Shown: positions 34,310-43,499 of the stretch, one piece after another
How the letters are laid out: each line of letters begins with the position of its first letter
Position numbering within the stretch: the stretch's first letter is position 1
From: an uncultured Lachnospiraceae bacterium
GTDB lineage: Bacteria > Bacillota > Clostridia > Lachnospirales > Lachnospiraceae
Direction of reading: 5' to 3'
Assembly: GCA_910580195.1 (NCBI GenBank)
Contig: CAJTWA010000022.1
Location: forward strand, 1 to 64,000
Length of the DNA: 64,000 nt
Program-made: the position numbers and the translations under genes
The notes under the pieces: generated by a model
Databases searched by the model: none
Told to the model about the DNA's origin: nothing
The model's input: the letters and a program-made list of their open reading frames with translations, nothing else

Positions 34310-35347
34310 TTCCTGCCTGCCAGCATCCACCCGCGCACGCGCCCCATACGGCAGGATAGCCCTTGGCAATGCATGTCCGAAATTCACGTTGTAAAGGACC
34401 GGCAGTCCCCTATCCTGAAACATTTCACGGTAAATGTCCTTATACTCCCCATAATACTGCTCGTCCTGCGGCTTTCCCACAATTATCCCGCTGGCTGCGC
34501 CAAATACTCCCGCCTCCTCCAAGGCCTTAAGCTCATCCTGCAGCACTTTTGGCGAAGGCTTCTCCTCGCAGGTTTCCAAAAAAACAATTTTCCCTGCCCA
34601 TTCCTCCCGTTCCGGAAAAATATGGTACCTCCGGCAAATTTCCCCTTCCTCTGGATATCTTTTAGATTCCAGCATATCATACATGCTTTCCAAACAGCCG
34701 CCTAACAGTTCCCCCTCAAATACCGGGCTGCCTGACAGAAGTTCATACCCGTGGGTTTCCTTATGGGAAATACGGGCAGTCCCAACCGCAGCCCTGGAAA
34801 AATCCGTCCGTTCCTCATACCACACCCCGCTTGGCCGGATGGCGCCAAACCCACGGAAACAGCCTAGGAACGACTCCTTGGAATAAGGCAGCATTTCATT
34901 TTCCATCTCCGCAAGCTCACAGAGAAATGATTGCCCATAAAATGTCTGCAGCCCAATCCTGTGGAACATCAGGTGGTTTACAGTTGTATCGGAGAACCCA
35001 AGGAACAGCTTGGGCGAATTCTGCACTGCATGGATAAATTCTTGGTCTTCCATCAGATACGGCAGCAGACGGAAGGTATCATCCCCGCCGATTGCAGTGA
35101 TAATCCCACGGATGGAATCATCAAAAAAAGCCTGTTTCAAATCTTCGGCACGCTTCTCAGGATGCTTATTCAGGTATTCTTCCCCTTTTAGGGAATTCGG
35201 CATAAATACAGGGACCAGGCCAAATTCTTCCATACGCTTTGTGCCGATTTCTACGCTGTGGCTGCAATATTCTTCCCCGAGCATGCCGCTGGAGAGGCTT
35301 ACGATGGCGATGCGGCTGCCGGGGGTTAGGTGATTTGGTTTTATCAT
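34295..35347 (-). CDS. LD-carboxypeptidase (peptidase S66, MccF/LdcA type)
   Basis: A 350-residue serine peptidase. The nucleophile is S119 in L-G-F-S-D-T-T; the catalytic Glu lies in G-G-C-L-E-S and the His in N-F-G-H-A-L-P-R near residue 325. S66 enzymes split murein tetrapeptides for cell-wall recycling or inactivate peptide-nucleotide antibiotics such as microcin C7; which one cannot be told here. No signal peptide, so it acts in the cytoplasm. The last codons overlap the terminal inverted repeat of the adjacent repeat. It ends its transcript convergent with the YbjQ-like gene. Confidence 0.92.
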   Translation of the reverse strand: MIKPNHLTPGSRIAIVSLSSGMLGEEYCSHSVEIGTKRMEEFGLVPVFMPNSLKGEEYLNKHPEKRAEDLKQAFFDDSIRGIITAIGGDDTFRLLPYLMEDQEFIHAVQNSPKLFLGFSDTTVNHLMFHRIGLQTFYGQSFLCELAEMENEMLPYSKESFLGCFRGFGAIRPSGVWYEERTDFSRAAVGTARISHKETHGYELLSGSPVFEGELLGGCLESMYDMLESKRYPEEGEICRRYHIFPEREEWAGKIVFLETCEEKPSPKVLQDELKALEEAGVFGAASGIIVGKPQDEQYYGEYKDIYREMFQDRGLPVLYNVNFGHALPRAILPYGARARVDAGRQEILLQ

Positions 35348-35370
35348 GTGGGTTCCTCCTTTTTAAATCC

Positions 35371-37929
35371 TTACGGCTCAATTTCCAAATATCTTCTCCG
35401 GTAATACTCCATTGTCCGGTATTCCAAAATATCTGCCATATGCCTTTTCAATGCCCCATTCCCAATCCATTCCCGCAAATCTTCCCGGATGGCAATAACA
35501 AACCCCTCTTTATCAATAAAGAAACCTTTCCCAGAAGCCTTTAGGAACTTAATGGGCATTGCCTTTGCCTTATTCAAATGCTGTTTATCTGTCATCTTCC
35601 GGTATTCTTCCAGTGAAGTATTCCCTGAAAAATCTTTCCAATTTGTTCCCGTTCCAAAAAATTCCTTCCAACTTTCCAATACTTCTTCTTCAGTAACCGC
35701 AAGGCGTAAATTTCCATGGTTGTAAAAACTATATAAAATCGGCATCTTATAGACTTTCTGCATATCAGTCGTTTCAATCAGGGATAAAAATTCCCTGCCA
35801 ATACCATGATACAGGCTTTCTTCTTCTCCTGACAGTTCCCCCAACCCATGCAGAAAATCTAAATACCTGCGGAAGGGGTTTTCTTTTGCATGCCTGATGC
35901 AATATTGGTATATACTGTCATCCATATGGGTAAATAGTTCCATTCTTGTAGGAACTTTACCATACAGCAATTCTTTCACCCGGTAGAATTCCTTAACTAG
36001 GCGCTCCCGGGCAGATAACTGCCTTTTTTCCAATTCCCGGAACAAATCAATCAGGTGCATGTCAAAATCTACGATGCATCCATCTGGATATTCCATATCG
36101 TAAAGATGATTGTACTTACCCCCTTCCCATGAAGTTTCCCCGGCAAGCAGTAACGGAGCTTTCCCAGCTTTTTCATAATTTCCAATGAAATCAAGGACAT
36201 TCAGGTATTCTTTTCCTTTACAAGTACGGAGCCCGCGCCCCAACTGCTGCAAAAATACCACCGGCGACTCGGTTGGGCGCAAGAACATTACCATATCCAC
36301 AGAAGCAATATCCAACCCTTCATTAAACATATCCACAGAAAAAATCACCCTAACTTCCTGATTTTTCAACTTTTCCACAGCTATGTCCCTGTCTTGTGAA
36401 AATTCCCCTTCTGCATTGCTGTATACTGCTGCAGCCGGAATTTTCCGTTTACAAAATTCCCTTGCCATCTCTTCTGCATGCTGCCTCGAGCAGCAAAACC
36501 CCAATGCCCTCTTTGAACGGTATTTCTGGTAATATTTATAAATCAAATCGTACCGTTTCTTGCTATTTCGGTAAATTTCCGTTAATTCCTGCCCATCATA
36601 GCGACCCTTTACAAGATGCAGCCCAGAATAATCTGTTTCATCATAAACCCCATAATAATGGAACGGCACAAGGATTCCCTTATTAATTGCCTCTTTCAGG
36701 GATATTTCATATGGGACATTGTAATCACAGAGCCCGTAAATATTTTTCCCATCCATGCGCTCTGGGGTTGCCGTAAGCCCCAGCATAAACTGCGGCTTAA
36801 AATACTCCACAATCCTCTGGTACTGCCTTGTTACCGCATGGTGGAATTCATCTATTACAACATAATCAAAATAATCCCTTGGAAAATATTCCTCCTTGAG
36901 GTATTCTTCCCTTCCCAAAGTTGCAACTGAAGCAAATATCACGGATTTATCGGTATCCTTCTGTTTTCCATAAAAAAACCCATAATCCTCTGAATCCCGT
37001 ACATTCCGGAAAGAAACGGCAGCCTGCTTTAAAATTTCCTCCCGGTGGGCAATAAACAACACTTTTTCATACTTTGCAGAATCAAAAGCTGCAAGGTACG
37101 TTTTCCCAACCCCTGTAGCTGCATGGATAAGCCCTTTCTTGGCGCCTTCCGCCCTGCTTTCTTCCAGCGCATATAAGGCTTCTATCTGTGCTCCCCTTGG
37201 CTGGAACATCGCTTCCACTTTCACATTATGGCTCTCCCCGCTGTCATACCGGGCCAAATCCTTTGCCACTGCAGGCCTATGCCAGTTCTTGGAATAACGC
37301 TTCAATTCCTCATCATCCACAGCAATAGAATGGTGGAAAAACAAGTCTTCAAAGGTATGGAAAAACAGACGGAAATTTTTCTCGTCTGCTACGCTGCTGA
37401 AACGGTAATTCCACTCAATGCCTGATGTCAGCGCACTTTTTGAAATATTGGAAGAACCAATATAAATTTCACTCATATTCCCATAATGGAAGATATAAGA
37501 CTTTGGATGGAAGGATCTTGCCTTATCGTTATAAAAACGCAAATCTATCTGGTTCCCAAGTTCTTTTTTCAGCAAGTACAAAGCGGAAGGCTGGGTAATC
37601 CCAAGGTAATTTCCTGTAAGGATCCGAATCTTTGCGCCCCGGGCTAACGCCTTCTTCAAATCCTGTAAAATCATCCTCACCCCAGATTCCATCAAGAAAG
37701 ATACAATAATATCTATCTTTTCCGCCTTTTTAATGCTCATTTTTAACTGGTAATACAAAAACCTGCTCTGGGTTGTGCCGCCAGTCATAACATCTGTATG
37801 CATAGATGCTGCAAATTCCGGCAGCATATCCCAGTTATCATCTATAAATGCGGAAACTAGTTCCTGCTGTACTGTTTCTGTCTGGTTCTCCGGCGCTATT
37901 ATTTTTTCCTCAAGATTAAATTGAGCCAT
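35371..37929 (-). CDS. DEAD/DEAH-box helicase with N-terminal phospholipase D-like domain
   Basis: An 852-residue protein. Residues about 55-200 are PLD-like, with a single H141-P-K-S motif and G-S-S-N-I-S. The SF2 helicase core has Walker A A-T-G-V-G-K-T (about 271-277), D360-E-F-H box, T-A-T-P near 388 and motif VI Q-Q-L-G-R-G-L-R near 580. A C-terminal region of about 230 residues (DUF3427-like) follows. Such proteins may repair, degrade or restrict DNA; the exact role is unproven. It overlaps the methyltransferase gene by 31 bases, which indicates co-expression. Confidence 0.88.
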   Translation of the reverse strand: MAQFNLEEKIIAPENQTETVQQELVSAFIDDNWDMLPEFAASMHTDVMTGGTTQSRFLYYQLKMSIKKAEKIDIIVSFLMESGVRMILQDLKKALARGAKIRILTGNYLGITQPSALYLLKKELGNQIDLRFYNDKARSFHPKSYIFHYGNMSEIYIGSSNISKSALTSGIEWNYRFSSVADEKNFRLFFHTFEDLFFHHSIAVDDEELKRYSKNWHRPAVAKDLARYDSGESHNVKVEAMFQPRGAQIEALYALEESRAEGAKKGLIHAATGVGKTYLAAFDSAKYEKVLFIAHREEILKQAAVSFRNVRDSEDYGFFYGKQKDTDKSVIFASVATLGREEYLKEEYFPRDYFDYVVIDEFHHAVTRQYQRIVEYFKPQFMLGLTATPERMDGKNIYGLCDYNVPYEISLKEAINKGILVPFHYYGVYDETDYSGLHLVKGRYDGQELTEIYRNSKKRYDLIYKYYQKYRSKRALGFCCSRQHAEEMAREFCKRKIPAAAVYSNAEGEFSQDRDIAVEKLKNQEVRVIFSVDMFNEGLDIASVDMVMFLRPTESPVVFLQQLGRGLRTCKGKEYLNVLDFIGNYEKAGKAPLLLAGETSWEGGKYNHLYDMEYPDGCIVDFDMHLIDLFRELEKRQLSARERLVKEFYRVKELLYGKVPTRMELFTHMDDSIYQYCIRHAKENPFRRYLDFLHGLGELSGEEESLYHGIGREFLSLIETTDMQKVYKMPILYSFYNHGNLRLAVTEEEVLESWKEFFGTGTNWKDFSGNTSLEEYRKMTDKQHLNKAKAMPIKFLKASGKGFFIDKEGFVIAIREDLREWIGNGALKRHMADILEYRTMEYYRRRYLEIEP

Positions 37930-38495
37930 TTTTCATTCTCCCGCTCTGGGCGCACATCCGCCGTAACCCATTGTTCTTCCAATGTTAAATTTTCAATCCC
38001 CTGTAGGAATAATGAAAAAGCATCTTCTGTCATATCTGTAAAATAACGGCCGTTCCTTTCCCCTTCAAATATGCCATATTTAAAGGATACATACAAAACA
38101 CCGCTAAGTTTTAATGCTTTTGCCATTTTTCCAAATATGTATGCCAATTCTTCCTTTGGTACATGCAGAATAGAAGAGCAAGCCCAGATTCCATCATATA
38201 TTTCTGTTGCATCCAAATCCCGAAACAACGCATGTTTTACTGGATTGCCCGTATATTCACGGGCAATCCTGCAAAGTTCTTCGGAACCATCTAACGCATC
38301 CACCTGAAATCCTCTTTCCAGAAAATATTTTGTATCACGCCCAGCGCCGCAGCCATAATCAAGTATCTTTGCGCCTTTATAGAGCTTACCAGCAAATATT
38401 TCCTGTTTACTTTTAAAATCAAGAAAAAGAGTTCCTTCTGCAAACTCTTTTGCATTTTGGTTATAATAATCTATCGTTTTGTTTTCTTTTTGCAT
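37899..38495 (-). CDS. Class I SAM-dependent methyltransferase
   Basis: A 198-residue methyltransferase with motif I I-L-D-Y-G-C-G-A-G-R-D-T near residue 44, an acidic residue ending motif II (V-D-A-L-D-G-S) and motif IV-like I-W-A-C-S-S-I-L-H-V. It resembles small-molecule TehB-like methyltransferases more than DNA methylases, as no N-P-P-Y or P-C motif is present. It lies directly before, and overlaps, the PLD-helicase gene. Substrate unknown. Confidence 0.88.
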   Translation of the reverse strand: MQKENKTIDYYNQNAKEFAEGTLFLDFKSKQEIFAGKLYKGAKILDYGCGAGRDTKYFLERGFQVDALDGSEELCRIAREYTGNPVKHALFRDLDATEIYDGIWACSSILHVPKEELAYIFGKMAKALKLSGVLYVSFKYGIFEGERNGRYFTDMTEDAFSLFLQGIENLTLEEQWVTADVRPERENEKWLNLILRKK

Positions 38496-38671
38496 GATGA
38501 TGCCTTTTCCTTATTTCTATTGCTGTTTTCCAATACCTTTTCATTTAATGCCTGCCACAGATTACGTAAGGAAATTTTCCCATCTCATATATTTATTGCC
38601 AGAATATGCCAAAAGAAATATTCCTTCCATCTGCACGTCCCACTTTTCTTGATACTCGAGCCAAATTCAGG

Positions 38672-39895
38672 TTATCTATTTTTTACAGACTGCTCCACAA
38701 TCCCCTTTATGACCTTCACCACAGCCTGCATCCCCTCCACCGTCACATGCTCCTTCGGCCCATGGAAGGCATACCCCCCAGTGCCAAGGTTCGGGCAGGG
38801 CAGCCCCATAAAACTTAACCTTCCCCCATCTGTCCCGCCCCGGATGGGAAGGGACAATGGCTCTATCCCTGCAGCTTTTACAGCCTCTTTTGCCTGTTCC
38901 ACCACAAAGAAATTCTGCTCCATCACTTCCAGCATATTCCGGTAGCTCTCCTTAAGTTCCAGCGTAACCGTGCCTGCGCCGTATTTTTGATTCATTTTTT
39001 CTTCAATCCCCCGGAGGAATTGCTGCCGCTTTTCAAACAATCCGCTGTCATGGTCCCTGACAATGTAATGGAGATGGGCTTCATTGACGTCCCCCTGCAT
39101 CCCTTCCAGATGGTAAAACCCTTCCCGGCCTTCGGTGTGTTCCGGGGTTTCCTGTACTGGCATCATGCTTTGGATTTCACAAGCAATGGATGCAGCGTTC
39201 ACCATGATATTTTTGGCAGAGCCTGGGTGGACGTTTACGCCTTTTACTGTAAAATGTGCAGAGGACGCATTGAAATTTTCATATGCCACCTCCCCTTCGT
39301 AATCCCCATCCACAGTATAGGCATAATCTGCCTGAAAATAATCCAAATCAAACAAATCAGCCCCTGCCCCGATTTCTTCATCTGGGGTAAAGCCAACCCA
39401 AATATCCCCATGGGGAGCCTTTTCCTCAACCAACTCTTCCACAGCGGTAAGAATCGCCGCAATCCCGGCTTTATCGTCTGCCCCCAGCAGCGTTGTCCCA
39501 TCGGTGGTAATTAAAGTCCGCCCTTTCAGGGAAGTTAAATGGGGAAAATCACTGACCTTTACCGCATCCCCTGTCCCGGGCAGGACAATATCTTTCCCAT
39601 CATAATCGGGTATTACCTGAGGTTTCACATCCTTTCCAGAAAAAGACTGGGCAGTGTCCATATGGGCGATAAAGCCCATGGGCCTTATATCCTCCAAGCC
39701 TTCTGTTGCTGGGAGCAGGCCATATACATAGCAATGCCCATCCCGTTTCACCTTGGAAAGCCCCAGCCCTTCCAGTTCCTTTTTCAGTTCATCCGCCAAG
39801 GAAAACTGCCTGTCCGTGCTTGGGGTTACACCCTTCCCATCTTCTGATGTCGTCCAATATGACACATATTTTAAAAACCTATCCTTAATATCCAT
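38672..39895 (-). CDS. pepT: Peptidase T (tripeptide aminopeptidase, M20B)
   Basis: A 407-residue zinc aminopeptidase that removes the N-terminal residue of tripeptides in the cytoplasm. Metal and catalytic motifs are H-M-D-T-A, G-A-D-D-K-A-G, T-P-D-E-E-I-G-A-G-A and R-G-G-T-D-G-G-R. The start at 39895 (M-D-I-K-D-R-F) matches the family N terminus; upstream in-frame ATGs at 39907 and 39928 are less likely. It is preceded by about 130 bp with part of a tandem repeat array. Confidence 0.95.
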   Translation of the reverse strand: MDIKDRFLKYVSYWTTSEDGKGVTPSTDRQFSLADELKKELEGLGLSKVKRDGHCYVYGLLPATEGLEDIRPMGFIAHMDTAQSFSGKDVKPQVIPDYDGKDIVLPGTGDAVKVSDFPHLTSLKGRTLITTDGTTLLGADDKAGIAAILTAVEELVEEKAPHGDIWVGFTPDEEIGAGADLFDLDYFQADYAYTVDGDYEGEVAYENFNASSAHFTVKGVNVHPGSAKNIMVNAASIACEIQSMMPVQETPEHTEGREGFYHLEGMQGDVNEAHLHYIVRDHDSGLFEKRQQFLRGIEEKMNQKYGAGTVTLELKESYRNMLEVMEQNFFVVEQAKEAVKAAGIEPLSLPIRGGTDGGRLSFMGLPCPNLGTGGYAFHGPKEHVTVEGMQAVVKVIKGIVEQSVKNR

Positions 39896-40030
39896 GATTC
39901 CTTCCATCCCTTTCCGAAATATCTGCATAACTTATAAATTTCCATCCATGATAGCAAACAGCGGAATCAATTGGAATATACCCTTAAGCCGCTGATTGAA
40001 AACATTTGGAACTTATGCTTATGTGAAATT

Positions 40031-40179
40031 CACTCCCGCTGCACCATAACTTCCGCAATGTTCCCTAACTTTTCAGCAAAGCTATGATTCCAGTAAATTT
40101 CACTCCCGCTGCACCATAACTTCCGCAAGTTCCCTAACTTTTCAGCAAGGCTATGATTCCAGTAAATTTCACTCCCGCT
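40031..40179 (-). repeat. Tandem copies of the HAD-gene 3' end (70/69-bp units)
   Basis: CACTCCCGCTGCACCATAAC plus about 50 bases occurs at 40031-40100 and 40101-40169, and the first ten bases recur at 40170-40179 as the end of the HAD gene. On the minus strand each unit contains a version of the last codons (V-Q-R-E-stop against M-Q-R-E-stop). The copies are nearly identical to each other. Confidence 0.85.
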
Positions 40180-40948
40180 GCATCAAAAACTTCACAATGT
40201 CCTCTGGCTGCCCCGCTAAATATACTGCCCCGGCAGCCGTCAATTCTTCCCTGCTCCCATACCCATACAGCACGCCAATAGAACTAAGGCCAACTTTAGC
40301 AGCCCCTAAAACATCATGTTCCCTGTCGCCCACCATAATCACCATAGGGCTGCCTAACATTAGGCCGGAGTTTCCCCCTTGTCCCGTATTCCCCAAAATG
40401 CTTTCCATGGAACCTTCCTGTGCCCCTATGTTGCAGCCTAGCCCAGCCAGCTGTTTTTGGCTGGATGGGCGCGCTCCCTTAACGGCATTTAGGGCATCCA
40501 GCGCATAGGAAATTACTTCATCTTTTTTCGTCCTAGTCCCGTCCATATTTGCCCCGGCTACATATTCAAAATACCCTGCCAAATGGAAATGCTCCAGTAT
40601 TTCCTTTGCAAACTGCTCTGGCTTTGAGGTTGCAACTGCCAGCGTCCTGCCGGAATTACGCAAAGCCTCCAGCATATCTTCAATCCCGGGATATACAATA
40701 TTTTCAAAAATCCCGGTTTCCCGGTAGTATTCCCGGTAATACTCCACCGCCTCCTTTGCCTGCTCCGCGGAAAAGCCATAATATATTTCAAAGGACTCAT
40801 GGAGGGGCGGGCCGATAAATTTATATAGCTCTGCCCTATCGGACACCCCTATCCCATATTTCCCCAATGCATACGCTACCGACTTGGTAATCCCCTCGCC
40901 GGGATCCGTTAACGTACCGTCTAAATCAAACAATACCGTTTCATACAT
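40169..40948 (-). CDS. HAD-family hydrolase (phosphoglycolate phosphatase-like) with an insertion
   Basis: A 259-residue HAD phosphatase. Motif I is L-F-D-L-D-G-T-L-T-D (Asp8 and Asp10), motif II V-A-T-S-K-P, motif IV M-V-G-D-R-E-H-D. Start at 40948 is chosen for the well-placed GGGGA; an ATG at 40960 is also in frame. Most relatives are about 215 residues. Here about 38 extra residues, rich in Gly, Ser and Gln, sit between the end of the cap/core helix and motif IV, which is unusual. Substrate is a small phosphate ester, not determinable. Two copies of its 3' end follow the stop. Confidence 0.88.
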   Translation of the reverse strand: MYETVLFDLDGTLTDPGEGITKSVAYALGKYGIGVSDRAELYKFIGPPLHESFEIYYGFSAEQAKEAVEYYREYYRETGIFENIVYPGIEDMLEALRNSGRTLAVATSKPEQFAKEILEHFHLAGYFEYVAGANMDGTRTKKDEVISYALDALNAVKGARPSSQKQLAGLGCNIGAQEGSMESILGNTGQGGNSGLMLGSPMVIMVGDREHDVLGAAKVGLSSIGVLYGYGSREELTAAGAVYLAGQPEDIVKFLMQRE

Positions 40949-40988
40949 GATAATCCCCATTTCCCTTTATTTTAACAATCCTCTGCTG

Positions 40989-41051
40989 CTATTTTAACTC
41001 CGCCACCTGCACGTGGTTCTCTCCTTCCAGATAAGTACCCCGGATGGCAAG
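40989..41051 (-). pseudogene. C-terminal remnant of a paralogue of the 41062-42699 gene
   Basis: On the minus strand the sequence reads L-A-I-R-G-T-Y-L-E-G-E-N-H-V-Q-V-A-E-L-K-stop, clearly related to the end of the neighbouring gene, D-A-I-R-L-S-Y-L-E-G-E-N-P-V-K-V-T-E-L-K-stop. The two differ mostly at third positions and conservative sites, so it is a relic of a coding paralogue and not a recent slip. Confidence 0.75.
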
Positions 41052-41061
41052 CCTTCTTCCA

Positions 41062-42699
41062 TTATTTCAGTTCCGTCACTTTCACAGGATTTTCCCCTTC
41101 CAGATAAGAAAGCCGTATGGCATCCCCCGCCTTATACTTGATAATGTCAATCAGCTCCGTGTTGGACAGGTCAATGTCAAAGACCTCCTCTTTCCCTTCC
41201 AGCACAAAATAAATATGGGAAGTCCCCTCAATGTTCACAGGCACTAAATTTGCAATTTTCCCAGAAACCGACTTGCCTTCTGCGCTCGCAGCCCCTGAAA
41301 TACCGTTGGTCTTTAAAAGCTGGCTATAGGATTTTTCACATTCTTTTATGGAATCGCCGGTAGCCACCCACTGGTATTTCTGGATATTTACCATGGCATA
41401 CATTTTTACTAAGCCCGCGTCGTCCTTTAAGGCCATAAAATACGTAGGCTCGCCGGAAATATTCAAAAGCAGGGGGAACGTTGCCTGATAGCCTAAGTTC
41501 TGCACCTGCCCTTGGGCAGAAGACATGGCAGATTTCTCCGTAGCCCCTTCGATCTTGTAAAACCGTGTTTCCATGGTCCGCTGGTTCATCAGCACAAACC
41601 CTACGTTGGACTGGTCGCCGCTCACGCTGGTAACGCCGGAATACACCCAGACGTCATCCTCCAAAGCAATATAATTGTAGCCGCTTGTCGTTTCCAGACA
41701 GTCTTTTTGGCCCAGCACGCTGTTGAAAAAACCATGTTTTAAAGTCCCGCTGTAGTCGTAAAGCTCCATCAGAAGCTCCGCCTGAAATACCTTATCTACC
41801 CACTGGGGCACGTCTTTGATTTTATAATCGCTACATTCCCCGGTAACGGCATTGCAAAGGACTACATTCCCAATGGTTTCCCCGCCAAACAGGCCGATAT
41901 TGAATTTTTTCACCGGGCAAATCCAAAAGGGCGTCCCCTCATCGTCAATTTCAAAGAAAATCTGCTCCCCAAAAATATACGTAGGGTAACGGAACCGCAG
42001 ATGGCGGTAAATGTTCCGGTTAAAATACTCGGATTTGGAGTATTTGATCCCTTCGCTTAACTTCACACATTCCGTATCTTGGGTTGCCATGTCGATTTTA
42101 ATATAAGCAGGAATCCCCTCCTTGCGGTTGGTGAACCATTTGACTGGGCTGGCGTAGACCAGCGGCGACACCCGGACAGGCTTATTATTCACATTAATCT
42201 GGCTGTAATCGTTGGAAACTTCAAACTGTGACACCATATCCACCATGCTGCCCATTTTCCGATCCCCCAAAAGGGCTGCGGAATCTTTGTCCAAAATTGG
42301 AATCGTATTGTAATCCACTTGGCTGATGTCGTCGGAAAAATTCCGCTCCTCCACCGCCATCAGCTTCTGGTACTTCTTCGCATTGATAATGGGCGATGAC
42401 AAAAATGCCCCAACTGCCAAAATAATAAAAAGCAGCGCTGTGATGAGAAAGCCAGCTTTTGCAATGCCTGTGGACTTCACATCCGTCAGGAATACAAATT
42501 TCCCGCCATTTCCCCTATGCTTTTCTTTCCACGCCTTCCTTGCCGACAGCAAAACCGTCAGCACCACGGTCCCGCCAATCAGGAACCACCATGTGCCGAT
42601 GGAATGGATATTAAATGCAGGGATTGTAATATAATAGTATAGAAAAGCAGCCAATAAAAGCACAATTACAACCGAAATATTCTTTGTCACTTTTTTCAT
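41062..42699 (-). CDS. Membrane-anchored protein of unknown function
   Basis: A 545-residue protein. Hydrophobic segments occur at about residues 8-30, 38-55 and 82-105, followed by about 430 soluble residues that should lie outside the cell if the first segment enters from inside. The soluble part is rich in beta strand, with many aromatic residues and patterns such as Y-P-T-Y-I-F-G-E-Q-I-F and D-D-V-W-V-Y-S-G-V-T-S-V. I recognise it as a type common in Lachnospiraceae but know no function. It stands alone, with a remnant of a paralogue just after its stop. Confidence 0.7.
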   Translation of the reverse strand: MKKVTKNISVVIVLLLAAFLYYYITIPAFNIHSIGTWWFLIGGTVVLTVLLSARKAWKEKHRGNGGKFVFLTDVKSTGIAKAGFLITALLFIILAVGAFLSSPIINAKKYQKLMAVEERNFSDDISQVDYNTIPILDKDSAALLGDRKMGSMVDMVSQFEVSNDYSQINVNNKPVRVSPLVYASPVKWFTNRKEGIPAYIKIDMATQDTECVKLSEGIKYSKSEYFNRNIYRHLRFRYPTYIFGEQIFFEIDDEGTPFWICPVKKFNIGLFGGETIGNVVLCNAVTGECSDYKIKDVPQWVDKVFQAELLMELYDYSGTLKHGFFNSVLGQKDCLETTSGYNYIALEDDVWVYSGVTSVSGDQSNVGFVLMNQRTMETRFYKIEGATEKSAMSSAQGQVQNLGYQATFPLLLNISGEPTYFMALKDDAGLVKMYAMVNIQKYQWVATGDSIKECEKSYSQLLKTNGISGAASAEGKSVSGKIANLVPVNIEGTSHIYFVLEGKEEVFDIDLSNTELIDIIKYKAGDAIRLSYLEGENPVKVTELK

Positions 42700-42822
42700 G
42701 AAAATCCCTCTCCTTAACTGTATGATTAAATTAGTACAATTCTACTCTTTTCCAAATCTCCTGTCAAGATACTAAGAATAATAAGAAAATTACAAATTAT
42801 TAAAAATTTTTTAAAAAAGTCC

Positions 42823-42851
42823 TTGCATTTCTAAAATTTTTATTATATAAT
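42823..42851 (+). promoter_or_regulatory. Promoter of tRNA-Lys
   Basis: TTGCAT (42823-42828) and TATAAT (42846-42851) are separated by 17 bases and lie about 27 bases before the mature tRNA. Confidence 0.75.
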
Positions 42852-42877
42852 ATAACACGTGTTAAAGATAAAGACAT

Positions 42878-42950
42878 GCGCTTCTAGCTCAGTTGGAAGA
42901 GCACCTGACTCTTAATCAGGGTGTCCAGGGTTCGAGCCCCTGGAGGCGCA
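42878..42950 (+). tRNA. tRNA-Lys (anticodon CTT)
   Basis: A 73-nt cloverleaf. Acceptor GCGCTTC pairs with GAGGCGC; the D arm is AGCTCAGTTGG-AGAGC, the anticodon stem CTGAC/ATCAGG encloses loop CTCTTAA with anticodon CTT, and the T arm is CCAGGGTTCGAGCCCCTGG. Discriminator A. The CCA end is not encoded. Confidence 0.97.
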
Positions 42951-42954
42951 CTGA

Positions 42955-43004
42955 AAGCACTGTTTTTGATGACTGTGAGCATCGGGGACGGTGTTTTTTT
43001 TGTG
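42955..43004 (+). terminator. Probable terminator of tRNA-Lys
   Basis: AGCACTG and CGGTGT arms enclose an imperfect hairpin followed by a run of eight T's, directly after the tRNA. Confidence 0.6.
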
Positions 43005-43091
43005 GCTTTTCAGATAAACTTTAAATAAGGATAAAATAAATTTAGTGCAAAATTGGGAGCAAACTGCTTCGCTAGTATCATAAAAGAAAAA

Positions 43092-43123
43092 TCCCCCAGC
43101 TGTGCTGCAGCACAGTTGGGGAA
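43092..43123 (-). terminator. Strong hairpin, minus-strand terminator
   Basis: CCCCAGCTGTGCTGCAGCAC pairs with itself to the end of GTTGGGG; on the minus strand it is followed by ATTTTTCTTTT. It could end a transcript carrying the small gene at 43295-43426. Confidence 0.7.
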
Positions 43124-43294
43124 TCTGTTCTTTGATTCTATGCCATACTCATATCCTTTTGCCTAATGGCATGATAACATATGCAAACATTTTCTTCCAT
43201 ACCCTTTTTGCTAAAAATTTACACTTATCTGGCATACATTAAGAGATACAATCCAAGCATATATTCTATTTGGCAATAACGGCAAAAACAATTG

Positions 43295-43426
43295 TCATTT
43301 CGTATCGTTGATAAGTTTGTTTACTTCCTTCATGGACTTCTCTATGGCGCTTACCTTTTTTCCAAGGCCGGGATTTTTGTAAATCATTTCTGCCAGTTTA
43401 TGCTTAAAATCTTTTTTATGTTTCAT
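43295..43426 (-). CDS. Small lysine-rich protein of 43 residues
   Basis: ATG at 43426 is preceded by AAAGG. The product starts M-K-H-K-K-D-F-K-H-K-L and continues with an amphipathic helical pattern ending K-L-I-N-D-T-K. It is unrecognised. Support comes from the ribosome binding site, helix-like composition and a downstream terminator, but its small size leaves doubt. Confidence 0.45.
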   Translation of the reverse strand: MKHKKDFKHKLAEMIYKNPGLGKKVSAIEKSMKEVNKLINDTK

Positions 43427-43469
43427 GGCGCCTTTGTTTTTTCTTTTATTATATGAAGAAATCCCAATG

Positions 43470-43499
43470 ATATTACTCCGGCGGTGAAATATTACTTTA
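43470..43499. repeat. Fragment of the dispersed repeat at a gene end
   Basis: ATATTACTCCGGCGG is identical to the left end of the repeat at 34146. It begins in the 3' flank of the histidine kinase gene and forms an imperfect palindrome with the AATATTAC that follows. Confidence 0.5.
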
